Assembly (NCBI RefSeq): GCF_914767665.1
Contig: NC_059501.1
Location: forward strand, 7,380,501-7,444,500
Source of the DNA: Harmonia axyridis
Lineage: Eukaryota > Arthropoda > Insecta > Coleoptera > Coccinellidae
Length of the DNA stretch: 64,000 nucleotides
Reading direction: 5' to 3'
Positions within the stretch are counted from its first letter, which is position 1. Every line of letters starts with the position of its first letter. Of this stretch, positions 20,386 through 33,338 are shown one piece after another. The notes beneath the pieces are model-generated. The model had not been told where the DNA came from. It made no database searches and saw nothing but the letters and a program-made list of their open reading frames with translations. A program made the position numbers and the translations under genes.

Positions 20386-21119
20386 TGACGGGGAAAAAAT
20401 TTTCGTAGAAATAAAAATGGCGGATGTAAAATATTTTTTTCATTCATAACTTCAAACTTTTGCTAAGTGGAGACCGAATTCATTAAATACTCATGTCCTC
20501 TTTTCGACTTTTCTCGACAACAATTCAAATTTGAATTAATTTCGCTTTCAAATATAGAATTTCGAGATTTCTTCAACACAATGTCATTCTTTACTTTTGA
20601 GCGGTCGAAACCCTGAATTTTTCAGAATATTTTATACCAAATACCCACCTTGAATTTCATCACAGAATTAAATTCGATTTTCTTCCAGTGTTATTCAGAT
20701 ATAAGAAAGGATCTATGGAAATTATGTGAGGGCATCACGTTCAAACGACTAGACCAAATTAAATAATCTTTTTCTTGTGTTCATTACTGTCATGAGAAGG
20801 TTTATACAAGAAAAAAAATTTCGAAAAAATTGTAGGGACAAGAAAAAAAGTCTCCTTTTTTCCGACTGAGCGAACAATCGTAGAGTATCTTTGACACTTC
20901 GAAAGAAGTATTTTGGGTTGCCTAACAGATTGAGCTATTCCGGGACGGGCAGCTAGTATTCAGTAAATAAATATACCTACTTGTATTTGAGTGTGAATTC
21001 ACTTACTAACCATACATATATAAAAAACCAATAGGTATCAATTTTAACGGCCTAGTTCGGAAATGTAATTTTTCGTAACGGAACAGACCTTGAAATTTCC
21101 TTGCATAGCAACGAATCAA

Positions 21120-21700
21120 AATACCGGATAACCTTATTCGAATTTGCACCGATATATCTTTTCATCTGAATATCCTCAAAGTCTCCAAACCACCAGTTGA
21201 TCCGTGAAACCCAAGCCACCTCAATTAAACACCCTTATCGTAATGAATATCTCTCAATATCTCACATAAGTCCATTCCACCGACACAATATACGTCAATA
21301 TTATCCAAACTTCCAGCCAACCCTTAACACAATACTACGGCTGTTTCATTCACCAAAAATGCAGAATGGGAACAATGGACATCGGCAACCGATAGTGTGA
21401 TTGGTTTCTGCTGTTATCGAATAGCCGAATCTCATTATGACCGGACCCCAAACGCATCTCTATTGTTGCTAATCTGGGCTGGCACAGGGGGAGATTTGAG
21501 GAACATGTGCGTTCCGTCCTGCAATGAATATATGTATGGAGTGGCCTAAATGAGACGCTGCGTACGCGTGAAATTTTACTGCAGTTTGATTGTATTTTTG
21601 CAATTGTAGGTTGGGTAGTCGAGGGTAGAATTTTCATGGTGATTTTCTGACATGAGAGGGGGGTATCGAGGGGGAACATAGCACACAGAAAAAAATGATC
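21120..21700. promoter_or_regulatory. GC-richer unique block
   Basis: The stretch is noticeably less AT-rich than its neighbours and shows no repeat structure or transposon ends. The longest frame (21350-21727, -) has no recognisable domain. It could be a conserved regulatory block or an untranslated exon; nothing in the sequence decides between these. Confidence 0.2.
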
Positions 21701-24700
21701 ATTGTATTGAAGAATGGAAATAATCAACTTAATACTAAGAATCTATATCCTGATTCTGAAATTGGTGTTGAGTGTTCGTTGTTTCGATGAAATATTCATT
21801 GAATAGAAGAACTTTTTTCATTAGATCTACAATGTGTATGTGAATAGTAGTGATTCCTTTTAAAAAAAATAGGTTGGGGTTTTCATATAAGCCTTTATTT
21901 GAGCCCCCTGCTTAGTTACAGCCCCCTAAAGATGGCGTTCGAAATATAGTTTCAATTTGTGAAAAATTCATCTTTTTTTCACATTTATTTTATGTTTGTA
22001 CCAGTTTTCAATAGATTATCGTTTTGACATCCGCCTACTGATAAATCCAAGGTCGATAATAATTTTAGCCTCCACAACAGCTTATTATCTTCTGTTGATC
22101 CTTTTTTTTTCTCAAAATCTGTGAATTCTAGCGAAAAATTAAAAAAGATCCAAATTGTTGGAAATCGATCGGTCTCACCAAAATTAATATCTTTAAAATA
22201 CTAAAATATGAATATATACTGAAAAAATTATTGCGAAACAATATTGAGCGATGGATTTCTCTACCCCTTGGGCAGTGGCTGTATATACTACAGTGACGAC
22301 ACGGCTCGTCAGCGTTTTGATTGGTTGGAGCCCTGTAAAAACAAAAAATGAGCTTCTCATCGGTAGGGGAGAGCGGGGCTGGAATAATACGAATTTTCAT
22401 TATGATAATAAAGCATTTAAATAAGTTTTTTGATTCAGAACTACACAGAAAAACGACAAAAAATCTTACTGGTCTATACAATTTTTTTTTAATAGCTATT
22501 ATGTACCAGTCCATAAAATCTATAAATCTTATCTGATGTGTTAATAGAAATAAAAAAAAATATAACTGGTAACTTCTATATAAACTTTTTATTTCGGTAA
22601 TTTTTATTAAGATTAATCATCACTGAGCAGTGTTTCTTTTATCAATTATAATTAACTTTGGCGATCTCCATTTTTATTCATCAGCTATCTTACTCATCAC
22701 TCTTCTCTTCATGCAATAATTAAGTCTTCATCATTTCCATCTAAATATTTGGTAGGTGTCCAATTTTTACACACAGTACATTTTATCCATAAACCACTGT
22801 CTCTTGGTAGAGTATTTGAATATGAATCAACAAATTATGCAGTAGGTACCATTCCAGATCATTACCGCTGTCATTCTCTCGGTCATTCTCGGTATCTTGC
22901 CTTTTCTGATTTTTTTTCACTTTTCTCCTTGCCATTACCATTTACTTATCTTGTGTCTTTGTTTTTTCTGGTCCAGTCTTTCTAATGTCTTCATCTGTTT
23001 TGTTTTTTTTGCCTGTTCTTTAGCCAATATATTTTTTCTGGCATGTCTATTGAAATAGTCGTATTTCGTAAACGACATTTTCTAGAAGTCTCGAATCCTT
23101 AAAATATAAGAGAATGTGTAATGAGAATTGTGGATACGATTGAAAGTCTTTCCGAGGAACAACCAGCCCTGCCAGAAAGGAACTTATGACCTTACTTATA
23201 TTACTAAAATTAACAAAGATAGACCAAAAAGTTCAAACATGAAAAAATGTACTCACGTGACGTTTCGAGAGCTCGTGCACAAAATGCAAAAATCACTAAA
23301 CAATATTTATGGAAATTTTTCATTACTTCATTAAAAATTCACTGTAGATATTACAGAGAATTATTTATAATAGGTCGAAAAAGTTGATTGATTTAAAGTG
23401 TTATTGTTAGTTTAATTAAAAATGGTAAAATAGTTTCGTGAAATCTTTTCGAGTTATGAATGTAAATTTTCTCGACTCGGCAGGTTCGAAAAGGATTCGG
23501 GTATTATAATATTATTTATCTACTCCTATTGAATTATATATTCATTATTCAACTGATTTTGAGCAATTAATATAATAATAGTATCTATTAACAATCATCG
23601 TGAGTTATAATAACTCACTACTATAACTCACTATAATAAATCGGAAAATATGGATCTCTGCTTCTATACTTCTCTGCTTCTATTCGATTGGCCGAAAGGG
23701 AACATTCCATTATTGTAATTGAGGGGAGGAATGTCCGAGGGAATGTCACTTTAATAATTTTGACGTTTTCAAATAAAGTTGATATCTAATTATTGTGAAT
23801 GTTTCCAAAAGACAAACAGCTAATGTTACCATACAGAATTAGTTGGCCGAAAAAAATATAAAGGAGTTTGAAGCAGTAAGGTCATTAAGTCGTCGTTTAC
23901 AGGGAATGTTTTTTGGTATATTTTAATGCATTTTTATAGGCAACTATTAAGTTTTTTCAATATAGTTCTGTCTGTACTCTGTACTGGATTCGAGCTAGCC
24001 GAAGCTAGTTCGATTGTGATTGGTGACACTAAGTTTCCATTTCTCTTGTAGTCGAGATCGAGCACATATGTTTATTTCCCGTTCCTTCTGTCTATATTCT
24101 AAGTCTGTATTTTTTCTTAGTATTTATTGATATAGTCGTAGCTAAAGTATAGTATTCAACTTGCGGTAATAGTCATAACATAATGAATTACAGCACTCGC
24201 CTGCGGCTCGTGCTGCAAACTTCATCTACGTGAGTTATGACCTACATTACCGCTCGTTGAATTATATACTACTATATAAGAAATAATATTATTTGAATAT
24301 GTTGACTACTACATATTAAATACACTACATACAATACATACCTTACAAGTGTTCAAGTGCAAGTGAACACAATACTAGAGAGATCGAAATAGAGAGTCAC
24401 AGAAAACCCAAGAGCGATCACAGATATATTGCACGTGTCGCTCAGTGAGCATATTTTTCTTGACCCCGATACGTCCCAATACGCATGACTACAAAACATA
24501 ACCTCATTCTGTTGACTGTTGTCCTTTTCATCATCCTTTTTTTCTCTACCACACAAATTCTCTTGTTGAAATTATCATATTTGATTTTACTAACCTTCAT
24601 TTAGCTTCACATAGCTTCGTAATTGAAAACCCTTTTGAAAATACGAGCACGCCACTGGATTCTACGTAAAAAGTGCCTTTATAATGTTTTAATTTCAGAG

Positions 24701-27300
24701 CTCTATCATCAGTATTAGCGGAGATATAAATGTTTTTCGATATCGCCATTTTTCCAATTTTCGCTTATAACTCGAAAACAAAAGAAGGTGGCGAAAAATG
24801 AATGCTACCCTTGTTAGTTTCTCAGAAAAAGAGACCGAGAATGGGTATCAGATTTTGTCTATCTACTCTGGTTTAAAAGTTGTAGTGCTAAAACATCGAA
24901 ATTTGCCCACCCTGTACAGAAAATTTCAGCTTTTAAACGTTTCTTATAGCCTTGACTCAACCTATGTATTTTATAGCACTTGAAAACATTACCAAGAAAT
25001 GACACACATGGAAAGAATGTTAGATTTCAGCTTTTATACTATGACGTAAGTCAGGTGTCCAAGAGCTTTTACACTATTAGGTTAGTCGTGCCATCGAGAC
25101 ATTTGATCTGCATTTTACGAAAATTTCGACCAAAATTTTCACCAATTATCTACAGATTTTTGTTGATTCCTTGATGGTAAATCTTGATCTTCGTAACTGA
25201 TTTCAGCCGTCCGAATGATTAACCTAATAGTTTTTGTACGCGGTGTCTCACTACAAACCAGAATTGATTTTCTAAGTAAACACATCAGTGACCAACATTT
25301 ACACAACAACGGGTGTTAAAGAAAATTCCCCTTACTCCAAATGGATTATCAGACAGATGAAGACTAATGACGTCATGACAGCTTGTGGATAAAATATATA
25401 ATTTTCTTGACCAAAGCATTATTAATGATGCTGCCCTAATCATATACAGCAACTGGTACGCATATATTCATAACTCACACTGGCACCGGTCTTTTGCTCT
25501 TTTGTGATGTATGATTGTGCGATGTGTTTTTTTAATGTGCACCTAAATGCTGGGTTGGTTTCATTGACGGTTTCGGATTCGAATAGATGCTGGTCTTTTT
25601 ATATGATGACCTTGGGGGAAGAATTAAATCAATGAGTTAAAGTACGCTGGATAATATACGTACTGAAAATCTGCTGTTGCCCAATTGTGAAAATTTGTGA
25701 GGGCTTAGTTGTTGCCGAATATTATCTATTTTAAACAGGAAATGGTCTCATGCAATGAGACATGTCCCGGTTTGGACCATAGAGTCCCCGTGTCTCGGTC
25801 AGTTATTCAATTGTCCCGGTCATAGTAATTTGCCTAATTATTCTTATTATTTTTTTTAAACTATTCCTTTGTATGATTCGTTCTTCAGGTAATTCATCCG
25901 TTAGTGCGTGTCTAACATTAATCGAGTTTTCATATTAGATTGACTACTTTTTCCGAACGCACTTTTGTATTCATTATTTAGCGGAAAAGCTTTTGTATGA
26001 ATTTATGAACAATCAGCTGCATTTCCAACCTGCTCCAAAATACGATTATTATCCTTTCCTGTCTGTTATTTCTCACGAGTTGATTTAAAATTGTCTTCAT
26101 TGAACAGTTAGAAGATTCATCCACACTAGATCACCCTGCCGACTCTCCACTTTCAGAACTATAATAACCCTAATTGTAGGAAAGTTATCGATTATATTAA
26201 GTATGCTTTGAATTAATGAAAATTCGAACAATTTACGTTCCCTGAAATACAATTGCTTATATTTCCTATTAATCAAATTACATGGAGAAAACTGAGGCCA
26301 ATACTCCGGCTCGAAGGACCACCTTTGTTAACGATAGCGTTTTATACCGGAATTCACATTCGTTCGTTCGAATGTCATGTATTATCGATTATGGGAAATT
26401 TTCCGGGAATATTTCTAAACGAGATGGTGCAGAAATATTCTATTTTTGATTTTTCCATTCGGAAATTTCAAGGATTGATCAATTAAACATTTTGCTCGGA
26501 ATAATCCTCATATTCATACATTTCTAGCCAAAGTTCCGTCGACTTCAGTTTTAATGCATTAACTTTCAGTATTCAGTATATTTCCTTACATAGAGTAGGT
26601 AAGAAAAAATTTCTTTTTATGGAATCTCAGCGGATTCCAGTAATCATAAAGTTGAGAAGCTGTTTCTGTTGCTCTTACATTATTTTTCAGAAACTAAAGG
26701 ATTGAAAATAAAATTATTAAAATTAGACACATAGCCAAATGAATCGTCTTCTTCAATCAATTCATTTTGTGTTAAATCCTTAGAGAACCTTAATATTTCC
26801 ATACAAAGTATTTTCGCTTTCAGAGCGTACAACACGAATATTTACTTTGAAAGAAATAGTTTTTTTTATTAAAAGAGATAATTTCCAGAGACATCGAAGC
26901 TATTGGTTTGTTTAGCGCACATTCTTCACAATACTGCTTTCACTTGCGCCGATATGATGTCCATTTCTGTGTAGTCCATTGGTCTTAAAATTTTCAAATA
27001 TTTTTCGATATTTACTGGTTCGAACGATATAGGGTTTTTATGAGTATGCAGAAACAACTTAGTGTACTCTCTCATTCTAGAATTCGATGGCTTTCAGAAC
27101 TTCCAGCTATTGAACGCTTGCTGAAGCTATATAGGTGCCATCGAAAAAAAAAAATTCGTAGCTGAAGAAAGGGCCTCAAAAGCTATAACCGACTTTTTTA
27201 TGACTTTTTATGATTGTTAAATGAATACCGTCCTCTCAGATGAGTTTGGAATTTTTGTGTGGTATTTCAACCTATTTCTATGGCACTTGTCCCGGTCGAT
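21700..27300. other. Long gene-free AT-rich region
   Basis: No host gene or RNA gene is recognised. Structures present: a hairpin at about 24143-24283, with TATAGTATTCAACTTGCGGT facing its approximate complement and a GCACTCGCC...GGCTCGTGC centre; an ACCCTGTAC transposon end near 24910; and short runs of GAGTTATAATAACTC-type palindromes at 23600-23640. Open frames such as 22128-22514 (-) and 26253-26486 (+) have no domain features. Confidence 0.5.
24143..24283. repeat. Imperfect hairpin with GC-rich centre
   Basis: Arms of about 35 bases (TAGTATTCAACTTGCGGTAA... and ...TTACCGCTCGTTGAATTATA) flank a centre with CAGCACTCGCC and GGCTCGTGCTG that pair with each other. It looks like a small foldback repeat. 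Confidence 0.55.
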
Positions 27301-27348
27301 GTGCCAACATTTATGGTAGCCCAGTAGGGCTACCATAAATGTTGGCAC
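27301..27348. repeat. Perfect 22-bp hairpin with 4-base loop
   Basis: The arm at 27301-27322 (GTGCCAACATTTATGGTAGC then CC) is the exact reverse complement of 27327-27348, with loop AGTA. The arms carry no mismatch at all, unlike the diverged foldbacks elsewhere. Confidence 0.9.
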
Positions 27349-27594
27349 AAGTTTTGGATTGAAAAACTTTTATTTATAATTTATGACATGTCTTCCTACT
27401 CAATATTTCTTCTTCCAAAACAATTCAGATGGGTTTGAACCAGGCCTAGGAATCATGAATCAATGATTTGAATATTAGAATATTCTTTGAATATATATTG
27501 GAAAAATTGCGGATTGCATTATTCGAATAGTCATGAATATTCACTAAATAGTTGAATATTCAATGAAAAGTAAATGAAACAGTTGGTGTAATGG

Positions 27595-27868
27595 GTTTTT
27601 AATTTAGGTTAATTGAGTAGATAATGTTCATCTTTTTGTTTATATACCTCAAAAGGGTCATAGCAAAGGTTTTACTAATTCTATTCACCCAAGAGGTAAT
27701 TTAACGAATCAGGTAAATTCTATTGTTAAGTGTTTTTAATTTAGGTTAATTGAGTAGATAATATTTATCTTTTTGTTTATATACCTCTAATGGGTCATAG
27801 CGAAGGTTTTACTAATTCTATTCACCCAAGAGGTAATTTAACGAGTCAGGTAAATTCTATTGTTATAT
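27595..27868 (+). repeat. Tandem duplication, 2 x 137 bp
   Basis: GTTTTTAATTTAGGTTAATT starts both units, at 27595 and 27732. The units differ at only a few positions (for example GATAATGTTC against GATAATATTT). It is a simple recent tandem duplication in non-coding DNA. Confidence 0.9.
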
Positions 27869-30800
27869 GTCAAATAATTGTTGAATTTTCCAATTTGATT
27901 ATTTGGTATAACAAGGGTATTCTCAACAAACAATAAGAAACATTTATGCATTTGATAACGATTAGTGTTCAGTGTTCAGTATTGAATAATCTTTGAATAG
28001 ATCTGTCAAATATTTATACATATTTATTCCTAGACATTAACGAAGATCCAGTGCTGTCATTAGTGGCTAGGTTTTTGTGTGGAATATTCTAAAAAATATT
28101 AACTGAATCATTGTTTATTTACTGAATATTCATTGCATTATTACTAATAGTCAGTGAATACTCATTGGATAATCGTCTAAAATCCAATAAATAATCAAAA
28201 AAAAATTTTTTGTATAGGAAAGTCATTCATGAAAAATTTACATTTTTCGAGTTATATCCAAAAAATAAAATATTTGATTCTTCACCTTTTTTTGCATTTT
28301 CTCTAATGTATCGCCTGAAAATTTTGATGGCAAACCAAATTTTCAACTATCGATTGAGCCAGAACGGTTTATAGGTAAAAAACCTGGATAAGAAAATTGT
28401 AGGAAATTTTATTTACTTTGTTTTTGTTTGGGAAGGTCGCGAAAAATTGATATTTTCCGAGATATAAGCATAATACTGTAAAAAATTACCTTTATTTGAA
28501 ATTTTTTCAATGTCACGAAATTTTGGTAGCAAAGAGCAGACACCGCAAGGGTACACATAAAAGTAAACGAATTTGCATACATAATCCTTATAGACAACTG
28601 ACACCTAAATGTCCCATGCCATTCAATAATCTAAACATGTCAACATTTCCTTTCAGTAGTTATGGATTTATAACAATAACTTAAAACTTCAGGAACACTC
28701 TCGAATCTACATTTTCTTGGTAGTAAAACGATTTGAGTGTTTTCCCCTTTCCAGTGGTGACTCGTGGAAGTTTTTTCCTTAATTAGTTGGTAGATAGTTC
28801 AAATAGTTTTTCACAACATTTTGAGCTTTTTCAACTGGTACGTTTCTTGTACCTTCATTCGAATCGATGTGAATTTTAATTTCTGATAACCGAAATGCGT
28901 AATTTGTGTACAAAAAAAAATAAAAATATTTGTGCTCTATCATTCCGTTATTTTCGAATTTTGAGCTGGAAACAGGGCCGTCGAATTTCTAGCTTGATCA
29001 ACAAAAATTACATGTGTAGGAATGCAAAAGGCCGAATGAGATTTAATTCAGTCAGCAACAACAGGAAGGAATACCGACCAAAATGATTAACATCAAAAAC
29101 CATCAAAGGTGCCGCATAATACATTATAATCATAAATCACTAAAAAAAAAACACATGCACTCATCAGGCTTGTCGGCGTTCGATTAACGTTGCCGAATTT
29201 TATTGCCACTTGAGGTTCTGGATTATTTTCTTTTCAATTCTGTAATCAGAATGTTGATTCCTCATAATAGAAATATAAGAAAACAATTCCATTTCATCAC
29301 TTCCAACTGATCCTTCTTGAGAAATATAAGAAGTTTCATTATTTCATACCACATTCCATCATTTTATAATATTCTTCTTTTTCAATATCAAATTATCTAG
29401 TGTTGGGCGTGGGCGCATTCGAATCAAATAATGGTTCATCCGCATCATCCGATTGTTTTAATCGATAACAAAAAAAAAAACAAATTTTCAAGATTTATCT
29501 AAAATCGAAACTGAGCTAAGAGCCTGAAACTGCAGGGCCCTCTTTTAAAGGGCCGGCAAATAATGGAAGGCTGCATTACCTACTTTTTCTGGGTTACTGG
29601 AATAACGAATGGAATAATTTTTTTTTTGATTTGAACAAATTTAACAAATGATTTTGTTCGTTCATTCGCATCATCCGGTTCCGGTTGTTCAATTCAATCA
29701 TATCAAAAAAAAAAAAACGAAATGTTCGAGCGTTATATGTAGTCACCACTCAGCAAAAGTATCTGAAACCTGAAATCAATTCATATATTTTCATTCATTC
29801 ATTAGAATTCGGTTGAGCACGTTTATTGTTTATTGCATTTCACTTATCCTAAATCATCTATTGCATTAAAATTTGAATCCATAACAAATAATTACACTTA
29901 AAATAAATTGTTTCCTTCCTAAAATACTTTTTATGAAAAAGTGTGGAGTTTTTCACACTTCCACACTGAATCTTCTAAAACAAATTCACCAAACCAGCAT
30001 CCACCCTAAATTTTTTGCCTGAAGAAATGGTTTAGTTAATTGTCCTCTCACGCCATGTGATTTAACACCTTATGTTGAGTCAAATAAGTTTATGCTGATA
30101 ATCCAACAACTAAGTAAATAAAATCAACATTAAAGGTACCTACTATTGTTGAAATTCAGCCAAATTTATTTGAAAGTGTGACGAAAAATTGGGTTGACAG
30201 AATAGAATACATACGGAGAAGTTGTGGTGGTTATTTGAATTATTTTAATTTCCATGAATTATGGCATAATGTATCTTTTCAAATAGAGATATGAATATTA
30301 ATAACAAGACATTACTTTTCGAAATATTTTTTTATATCAGAGAATTATTATTTGATGATAGCATCATCAAATAATAATTTGGAGGCCCTATTCATATTTC
30401 AAAATTTCTACACATGCGTTACTTCTATTTGCTATTTGGTAAGCATAATTGCTATTTAGCTATTTGTTACTTAATAACTGTTTGGTATTTGATGCTGCGT
30501 AAATATACTCTTACTTGATCATGGTTAGTAATTTAGGTTCGAAAAACAGTTGATCTAGAAATTCAAATTAGCATTCGATATTTGATCCGCGGTACAGTCC
30601 TTGCCCCCCCCCTTACGAGTCCCCACTGGCCGTGTTTTCCTAAATGTTCACAATGTCGGTAAATCATAAATTTAAGTGAAAAGTTGACTCATCCTTATTC
30701 TTGTCCTAATTGTTTGAAGCATAGATTTCAGTTACCTGAGATGTACACAATAAATCTTCGACAATACAGCAATAAAAGCAAATTCTAGAAACTAATTTTA

Positions 30801-31149
30801 GGTCGAGTTTTAGGTACAATGTTCTTGTTGAAAATGTTTGTCTGAGAATTGAGTAAAGGTTAGAGAATAAATTGACAATTAAACTAAACATATTATGTGG
30901 TTATTTTATGTTTCTTTAGTAATGAACTCAAATATCTGACCTTCTGATGCGATCAATGATTTATTGAGGTAGCCTCAAAAACCCATTAATTATGGATTTA
31001 TAATTAAAGCTAAGAATCCTTAACGCTACTACTTCTTTTGTTATAACAGTCTACTAGAGTCTAATTGATGAAGGTAATTCAATAGGAATATCAAAAAATT
31101 GACAACTCTGTGTCCATACCCTTCCCAATAATACAGGGTGTCCCATTAG
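27869..31149. other. Gene-free AT-rich region
   Basis: No gene recognised. It contains A-runs near 29470 and 29706 following similar GCATCATCCG-type text at 29440 and 29670 (an old local duplication). A 17-bp perfect hairpin with a 3-base loop lies at 30343-30379. At 31091-31130 there is a scrap of the 12884-13170 MITE arm (TTGACAACTCTGTGTCC), followed by ACAGGGTGTCCC. Confidence 0.5.
30343..30379. repeat. Perfect 17-bp AT-rich hairpin
   Basis: AATTATTATTTGATGAT (30343-30359) pairs exactly with ATCATCAAATAATAATT (30363-30379) across the loop AGC. Confidence 0.85.
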
Positions 31150-31720
31150 TGGCACGTCACAGTGACACACATTGTTCCTCATTCCATATATTAATTTTAT
31201 CTGTTCTAATTTTCTCAGTTTCATTATGTCAAGAATTTTTGTTTTTTCATATACATGTTTTGTTGGAGTACTATGTTCTATATTGAAGATATTTTTAACT
31301 GCTTTATTCTGGGTTCTCTGTAGCTTATTAATTACATAAGTGAGTGCATTTCCCCAGCAGGGTATTAATTATCCAATATACGGTTCTATGAAACCATTAT
31401 ACAAGAGATATTTACTTTGAATATCAAGTAAGTGAGAACATCTTCTTATAGCACCTATCAAGGGAGAGATCCTCATTATCACAGTAGGTACATGGCTATT
31501 CCACGTTAATTTATTATCCAGTACTAATCCTAGGTGTTTATATTCTTTAACTTTTTCAATTTTATGTTATTTATTGATATTTCTAGATCACAGGACTTTT
31601 TGTTTTTTTTGTTTCATTACCATGTAGACAGTCTCATCGGTATTTATACTTAGTCTATTTTCACACAGCCTTTCATAGTATTTTTGCTTATCACAGTTAA
31701 TATTACGTTTTGAATTTTCG
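31150..31720 (-). pseudogene. Non-LTR reverse transcriptase remnant
   Basis: On the minus strand: VKEYKHLGLVLDNKLTWNSH near 31540, ISPLIGAIRRCSHLLD, QSKYLLYNGFIEPYIG, a stop, PCWGNALTYVINKLQRTQNK, then AVKNIFNIEHSTPTKHVYEK and a LRKLEQIKLIYGMRN end near 31170. This order (YLG-VLD, thumb helices, Y-W-G-N, LQRTQNKAV) is the C-terminal half of a CR1/RTE/Jockey-type reverse transcriptase. At least two stops interrupt it. It lies about 1.6 kb upstream of ftz. Confidence 0.7.
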
Positions 31721-32039
31721 GAATCATATCTCATTTAAATTAATTTGAAGATAAATTGAAAAGAGTAGTTTTCGTCCACGATTTCGTGCCAACAATATAA
31801 TACAACAACATACTATAACAACAATATAATACCGACCCTAAAACTGACAACCGATTGACAGTTTCAACTGACTGACAGTTTCAACCTCGGTTTCAACTGA
31901 CTGACAGTTCATCCTTTCACAATCCAAAACTTTTCTGGGAAACTAAAAATGATTGGTCTATTTCGAAATTGAAAATATACCACATTAAACTTCCTATAAC
32001 GAGAAGTGATTCTCCGAATTTGGGAATGATCTTTGAACT

Positions 32040-32205
32040 ATTGTATTTTTGTCCACCCTGTACCAATTGGAATCAACATGTGATATATTTTTGGAATCAG
32101 CTCAGCTAAAGTAATCCGAAAATTGAGACAAAATCGGGGTGTTCCATTTAAAAAATGACGGAGACGTCATTACTCGAAAGTAATTCTCCTGTATATTAGA
32201 TTATT
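32040..32205 (-). repeat. Dispersed repeat, copy B (inverted relative to 4690-4855)
   Basis: From TTTGTCCACCCTGTACCAAT to AATTCTCCTGTATATTAG, the block is the inverse of 4690-4855 with scattered differences. It continues weakly to about 32290. Confidence 0.7.
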
Positions 32206-32358
32206 ATTTTGAAATACGGTAAAATAAAATAAAAAATCCACTTGTTACAGGATTATTCCTCAAAATGGTCTGTTTGATTAAAAATTAATTTGCTCCATAC
32301 TTTACGGACACAGTGTATAAAGAATCATAAATTTAGTCGAAAGTAACAATATTTTAAT

Positions 32359-32664
32359 TGACTTTTAATTGATATTTAATTATAATTTTCACTCATTCAA
32401 TATAAAATATCAATTTTAATTGATATTTAATTCTAATTTTAACTCGTTCAATATCAATTATCAATTTTGATTGATATTTAATTCTAATTTCAACTCATTC
32501 AATATCAATTATCAATTTTGATTGATATTTAATTCTAATTTTAACTCATTCAATATCAATTATCAATTTTAATTGATATTTAATTCTAATTTTAACCCAA
32601 TTAATATCAATTATCAATTTTGATTTATATTTAATTCTTATTATAACTCATTCAATATCAGTTG
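32359..32664 (+). repeat. 51-bp AT-rich minisatellite, about six units, upstream of ftz
   Basis: Units start at about 32359 and at 32410, 32461, 32512, 32563 and 32614, an exact 51-base spacing. Each reads approximately TCAATTTTGATTGATATTTA, ATTCTAATTTTAACTCATTC, AATATCAATTA. Each unit contains TTGATAT and ATCAATTA cores that resemble generic homeodomain sites. A decayed single unit may remain in the intron near 34030 (ATTTTAATTGATATTGAAT). The array ends 645 bp before the ftz ATG. Confidence 0.9.
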
Positions 32665-33186
32665 AACGAATATCCATTAGTAATGACCAAATCAATAAAA
32701 ATAGAAAGTTAAAATTAGGTATGAATACATCAACGATATACCATTCAAATTGGAATATCAAATACGGAAGTAAAACTTAAGAAGTAGTTTTATATTTCAC
32801 TATGAATAATTCTATTCAGAGATGAACAAAACAAACAAAATGAAAACAATAAATAACAAAACTCATAAAAAAGTTCCCACGTCGACAAACACCGAGAAGT
32901 AACATGTAATACGCATTCAACACCTCGACCCATTGTCCCAAACACCAAAAAAACCCAGGCATCGAATAAAAAAAATCAATGTTACACCCCTGCACCCAAT
33001 ACACCCCTAAATCCATACGGTCTCAATATACCAATAATAAGCTGCCGATACGAGATGAAAAAGCCGTCAATAGAAATCAATGGGGGTGGATGGGTAAATT
33101 TTACACAGCTGGCCGAATAAAAGAATGGTGACAAACCCTAGGAGGGGGTTGTCAAACCACCCCCCCCCCCTGAAATAAGCTTACAA

Positions 33187-33192
33187 TATAAA
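33187..33192 (+). promoter_or_regulatory. Candidate TATA box of ftz
   Basis: TATAAA lies 118 bp before the start codon in a region otherwise GC-richer than the flank. A second candidate, TATATA (33255-33260), lies 50 bp before the ATG. Which is used, and where transcription starts, cannot be settled from sequence. Confidence 0.3.
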
Positions 33193-33272
33193 CCGTCCGT
33201 ACATGCCCAAACCCCTATTTACTTGTATTCACAGACTTAAGTTTGCATTTTCTGTATATACAGTGCCAGTCA

Positions 33273-33338
33273 ATGTTTAGTTCTCGGAAGTGTACAAACC
33301 AACTACGGAATGACAGGGCCTTCTACGCAGTACCCTAA
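33273..33338 (+). promoter_or_regulatory. Upstream ORF overlapping the ftz start
   Basis: ATG at 33273 opens a 21-codon frame that passes the ftz ATG in another frame and stops at 33336-33338. If transcription starts upstream of 33273, ribosomes would have to skip it or leak past it to reach ftz. It matters only if it lies within the 5' UTR, which is not known. Confidence 0.35.

Noticed and set aside
22047..22055. CCAAGGTCG, a match to the Ftz-F1 binding consensus
   Set aside because: A nine-base degenerate site is expected several times by chance in 64 kb, and it is 11 kb from ftz with no clustering.
27301..27348. MicroRNA precursor
   Set aside because: Perfect arms with a 4-base loop and no lower stem do not fit a Drosha/Dicer substrate; kept only as a hairpin.
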